Of a stretch of 8,167 bases of DNA, positions 6,159 through 8,167 are shown piece after piece. Below the pieces are notes generated by a model, which worked only from the letters and a program-made list of their open reading frames with translations, had not been told where the DNA came from and searched no databases. The stretch lies in the NCBI GenBank assembly GCA_902783405.1, contig CACZQZ010000033.1:1-8167 (forward strand), in the 5' to 3' direction. The translations under genes were made by a program, and so were the position numbers. Source of the stretch: an uncultured Erysipelotrichaceae bacterium (GTDB taxonomy: Bacteria; Bacillota_I; Bacilli_A; RF39; UBA660). Every line of letters starts with the position of its first letter. The first letter of the stretch is position 1.

Positions 6159-6821
6159 ATGAGTAATGAAGAAGAAAAATTAAAAGATTTTGTTATCCTT
6201 AGTGATGTTGTACCAGATATAATGCTTGAAATGCGTTATTATTCTACATACAATTTTATTGGAAACAGAATTAATGGTTATGAAGAGCCTATCGCAATAC
6301 TTACCAAAGAAGCAGCTTCAGCTTTAAAAAAAGTTAGTGATGAATTGATGAATAAAGGATATCGTTTAAAAATATTTGATGCATATCGTCCACAAATGTC
6401 AGTAAATTATTTTATGGATTGGACAAAAGATATAAATGATATCCGTATGAAAAAAATTTTTTATTCCAATTTAGATAAAGCTTCCTTATTTGATAAAGGA
6501 TATATTGTAAAACAGTCTAGTCATAGTAGAGGAAGTACTATCGATGTAACTTTGTTTGATATAAATACGGGAAGAGACGTAGATATGGGAGGCACTTTTG
6601 ATTATTTTGGTGAATTATCTCATTCTGATTATAAAAATATAACGAAAGAACAATATGATAATCGTATGTTTCTTCGTAATACTATGATTTCTCATGGATT
6701 TAAACCATTAGAAAAAGAATGGTGGCATTTTACTTTAGAAAATGAACCTTTTCCAAATACCTATTTTACATTTCCAGTAAATAGTAAAAGTATTAAAACT
6801 TTTAAGGAGATAAAAAAATGA
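6159..6821 (+). CDS. D-Ala-D-Ala dipeptidase, VanX/DdpX-like zinc peptidase (M15D)
   Basis: A 220-residue cytoplasmic zinc enzyme (no signal peptide) expected to split D-Ala-D-Ala. The VanX active site can be read off: Arg77 in FDAYRPQ (VanX Arg71), zinc ligands His122 and Asp129 in SSHSRGSTIDVTL (VanX His116, Asp123), then DMGGTFDYFGELSH (142-155), and EWWHF with base Glu187 and zinc ligand His190 (VanX Glu181, His184). The ATG at 6159 is chosen because GAAGTGAT just upstream fits the extended ribosome binding site; GAGGT at 6141 is too far away. It is first in a two-gene operon. No vanH, vanA or two-component genes are in view, so recycling of the dipeptide or limiting its pool is more likely than vancomycin resistance. 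Substrate specificity is inferred from the family; other M15D members use related D,D-dipeptides. Confidence 0.93.
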   Translation: MSNEEEKLKDFVILSDVVPDIMLEMRYYSTYNFIGNRINGYEEPIAILTKEAASALKKVSDELMNKGYRLKIFDAYRPQMSVNYFMDWTKDINDIRMKKIFYSNLDKASLFDKGYIVKQSSHSRGSTIDVTLFDINTGRDVDMGGTFDYFGELSHSDYKNITKEQYDNRMFLRNTMISHGFKPLEKEWWHFTLENEPFPNTYFTFPVNSKSIKTFKEIKK

Positions 6822-7255
6822 AATGGATTATTACAGACTTAAATAATATGCCACTTATTTTATGTGGAATATTTTATAGTATATTATGTATTTTTAGTAT
6901 TGTTACTGGAATAATTTATATAAGTGGTAAAAGAGAATTAAATCCACTTGAATTATCTGAAAACTTTGTTCAAAAATTGAATCATTCAGGTAAATTAAAA
7001 AAATTTACGATTCAAATGGGATTTGTTACTTTTTTGGTTGGTATTCTTCAAGGGTTTACTGCTTTTTCAATTTTTAAAGGACATAGTAAGTTTTTATACT
7101 ATTTTGCACTTGGATTTACTATTTTTTCTATAAGTTCTGTATTAGTTAAATTAAAAGGAAAAATAAATTCTTTTCCAATCATAAAACTTGTTTTTTATGT
7201 TTTAGTACTAGTTATTTTATTATTAAAAAGTTCAAGATTGTTATTTCATATATAA
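6818..7255 (+). CDS. Small membrane protein with four predicted helices, unknown function
   Basis: A 145-residue hydrophobic protein with membrane segments at about residues 13-35, 66-86, 92-110 and 119-136. A conserved-looking loop (GKRELNPLELSENFVQKL, 37-54) between the first and second helices is the only sizeable polar part; otherwise no catalytic motif is visible. Its ATG overlaps the stop of the VanX-like gene in an ATGA arrangement and AAGGAGAT (6804-6811) is its ribosome binding site inside that gene, so it is translated from the same mRNA and probably in step with the peptidase. This suggests a functional link, for example a partner or transporter-like role related to D-Ala dipeptides or envelope state, but nothing in the sequence proves it. 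I do not recognise the family with confidence. It is not obviously VanZ. Confidence 0.82.
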   Translation: MKWIITDLNNMPLILCGIFYSILCIFSIVTGIIYISGKRELNPLELSENFVQKLNHSGKLKKFTIQMGFVTFLVGILQGFTAFSIFKGHSKFLYYFALGFTIFSISSVLVKLKGKINSFPIIKLVFYVLVLVILLLKSSRLLFHI

Positions 7256-7261
7256 TTTGTT

Positions 7262-7315
7262 TAGATAATTATGAAAATAATAAAAGAAAACTTATTTTTA
7301 TGGTATAATTATCTA
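7262..7315. repeat. 11-bp inverted repeat flanking and overlapping a promoter
   Basis: TAGATAATTAT (7262-7272) and ATAATTATCTA (7305-7315) are perfect inverted copies separated by 32 bases, and a G-T pair would extend the stem inward. The right arm covers most of the -10 box at 7304-7309. In a transcript from the VanX-like operon the whole element could fold into a long imperfect hairpin (inner AAAAG / CTTATTTTT) and act as a weak terminator. As DNA, the arms lie about four helical turns apart centre to centre. Confidence 0.55.
7301..7309 (+). promoter_or_regulatory. Extended -10 promoter of the coiled-coil gene
   Basis: TGgTATAAT has a perfect hexamer (7304-7309) and an extended -10 TG; no -35 box is seen at 16-18 bp. 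The start near 7316 gives an unusually long leader of about 94 bases before the ATG at 7410. That leader holds a possible 7-codon ORF (7340-7363) and an imperfect AT hairpin near 7368-7387. I recognise no riboswitch in it. Confidence 0.65.
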
Positions 7316-7409
7316 TAGATTTGTTGTGAGGATAGTCTTTTGAATTATAGAAAAAAACATTAAAAATATATCATAAATGAATATATAAGATTAGTAGTAG
7401 GAGATTTGT

Positions 7410-7988
7410 ATGAATGATTTAGAAAGAGAATATGCTGATGTCATTGAAAAGAGACAAAAAGTTAAGGAAGAATTAATAGCATTAGAACAAACAGAAACGA
7501 TAAAAAGATATTTTAAATTGCGTTTAGAGTGGGATATTTTATATAATAAAAGACATGATTTATATAAACAAATACAAAAAGAAAAACTATCTTCTTGTAA
7601 ACATATATTAGTAAATACTAGTTCAGGTAGCGCATATAATCAAACCTGTGGATGCATAAAATGTGGAGTAGATACTAGTATTTTGGAAGAAAGAAGAGAA
7701 AGATTATCTTTTGAAGAAAAAATAAAATATGATTATTTAAAAAATAATTACATTAGATTAAAATCTACTCTTACAGATATAACATGTGATTTAGATTTAG
7801 CTATGGCTCTATATTCTAAAATTAAAGAACATCATCCAAATATTGATGATGAAACTGCTATTCACTATATTAAAGTGGCTTTGGATCATATTAGAAATGT
7901 AAACGTAAATGACGAAAGAAAAAAATCAAGAGCAAAAAGATTATCATTAAAACCTACATTTAATCGTTGGAATGAAAAAGATATTTAA
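7410..7988 (+). CDS. Coiled-coil protein with a Cys/His cluster, unknown function
   Basis: A 192-residue soluble, highly charged protein. Residues 1-60 are heptad-rich and read as a long helix or coiled coil. Then comes a likely metal site: Cys63-x-His65, a 14-residue gap rich in Ser, Gly and Asn, and Cys80-x-Cys82-x2-Cys85 followed by Gly (the CxxCG end of a zinc knuckle). A second helical region (about 90-145) and a basic tail (ERKKSRAKRLSLKP) complete it. There is no signal peptide or membrane segment. AGGAG (7399-7403) six bases before the ATG supports the start. It is a single-gene unit with its own promoter and terminator. The basic tail plus zinc knuckle could suit nucleic-acid binding, but this is a guess. 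I do not know a characterised homologue; similar Cys/His layouts occur in uncharacterised proteins of low-GC gut Bacillota. Confidence 0.85.
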   Translation: MNDLEREYADVIEKRQKVKEELIALEQTETIKRYFKLRLEWDILYNKRHDLYKQIQKEKLSSCKHILVNTSSGSAYNQTCGCIKCGVDTSILEERRERLSFEEKIKYDYLKNNYIRLKSTLTDITCDLDLAMALYSKIKEHHPNIDDETAIHYIKVALDHIRNVNVNDERKKSRAKRLSLKPTFNRWNEKDI

Positions 7989-8009
7989 AGATAGTTATCT
8001 ATCTTTTTT
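7987..8009 (+). terminator. Terminator overlapping the stop codon of the coiled-coil gene
   Basis: AAAGATAG (7987-7994) pairs perfectly with CTATCTTT (7999-8006), an 8-bp stem with TTAT loop, and the T-run spans 8004-8009. The left arm starts in the TAA stop codon. Confidence 0.75.
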
Positions 8010-8035
8010 AATTTGTAGAAAAATGTTCGATTTAT

Positions 8036-8044
8036 TGATATAAT
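8036..8044 (+). promoter_or_regulatory. Extended -10 promoter of the right-edge gene
   Basis: TGaTATAAT (hexamer 8039-8044) repeats the exact extended -10 seen before the VanX-like gene. No convincing -35 box is present. Transcription should start near 8051, in the middle of an inverted repeat. Confidence 0.65.
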
Positions 8045-8065
8045 ATTATTGATATTACAATAATA
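8044..8065 (+). promoter_or_regulatory. Inverted repeat at the transcription start, candidate operator
   Basis: TATTATTG (8044-8051) and CAATAATA (8058-8065) are a perfect 8-bp inverted repeat with a 6-bp spacer. It begins at the last base of the -10 box and covers the expected start point, a typical repressor position. Arm and spacer sizes resemble the palindrome at 2345-2364, but the sequence differs, so a different regulator is likely. Chance is possible in such AT-rich DNA. Confidence 0.45.
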
Positions 8066-8092
8066 AGAGAAATGAAACTGTAGGAGGTAACA

Positions 8093-8167
8093 ATGAGAAA
8101 TTACGAATTAGAAGTACCAATATCAAAAAATAATGATGCCTTAGAAAAAGATGATGAAAAATGTATT
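8093..8167 (+). CDS. Start of an unidentified gene, cut by the right edge
   Basis: An excellent AGGAGGT ribosome binding site (8082-8088) precedes ATG 8093, and the frame stays open to the window end (25 codons, MRNYELEVPISKN...). The visible part is polar and acidic with no signal peptide or membrane segment. It has its own promoter and a candidate operator. Too little is visible to name a function. Confidence 0.75.
   Translation, partial: MRNYELEVPISKNNDALEKDDEKCI

Noticed and set aside
1032..7255. A vancomycin resistance cluster (D,D-carboxypeptidase plus VanX-like enzyme)
   Set aside because: The two genes are in separate units with unrelated genes between, no vanH, vanA or vanRS is present, and the carboxypeptidase is a penicillin-binding type rather than VanY.
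7316..7409. Riboswitch or T-box in the long leader
   Set aside because: No T-box sequence, specifier stem or known aptamer core can be read, and no terminator or anti-terminator pair is present.
1..8167. CRISPR array, insertion sequence, prophage, integron or toxin-antitoxin genes
   Set aside because: No regularly spaced repeats, transposase or integrase motifs, terminal repeats or attachment-site duplication next to the tRNA were seen.

Overview
This is an AT-rich window (roughly 27% G+C by eye) whose tRNA, TTGACA/TATAAT promoters, strong GGAGG-type ribosome binding sites and gene families point to a low-GC Bacillota, perhaps one of the small-genome gut Bacilli or Mycoplasmatota-like lineages. 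UGA serves as a stop codon (ends of the dac and VanX-like genes) and tryptophan is always UGG, so this is not a code-4 mollicute. A D,D-carboxypeptidase and a VanX-like dipeptidase imply a peptidoglycan-making cell. The lineage is an inference. All genes lie on the + strand.

Layout. At the left edge is the 3' part of a zinc-ribbon membrane protein (2-805). A very good extended -10 promoter then drives an elongator tRNA-Met (869-945), closed by a terminator. Next comes a secreted, membrane-anchored D,D-carboxypeptidase (1032-2255), closed by a terminator of nearly the same sequence. A compact GntR/YtrA-type regulator, ABC ATPase and ABC-2-like permease operon (2377-4218) follows; its promoter carries two inverted repeats that look like the regulator's own operators. 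A single acyl-CoA synthetase-like AMP ligase follows (4338-6107). Then comes a two-gene operon of a VanX/DdpX-type D-Ala-D-Ala dipeptidase and a four-helix membrane protein joined by an ATGA overlap (6159-7255), and a lone coiled-coil protein with a Cys/His cluster (7410-7988). The start of another gene runs off the right edge (8093 onward).

How they fit. Most units are short housekeeping or accessory operons with their own promoter and terminator. The two enzymes acting on D-Ala-D-Ala ends (outside: carboxypeptidase; cytoplasm: dipeptidase) are in separate units. No vanH, vanA or vanRS-like gene is visible, so the VanX-like enzyme is more likely for dipeptide recycling or turnover than for glycopeptide resistance.

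I see no clear new multi-gene defence or mobile system. The most interesting items are the uncharacterised Cys/His coiled-coil protein, the VanX-like/4-TM pair, inverted repeats overlapping three promoters, repeated use of extended -10 promoters, and terminators built across stop codons. No stretch over 300 bases lacks a gene.
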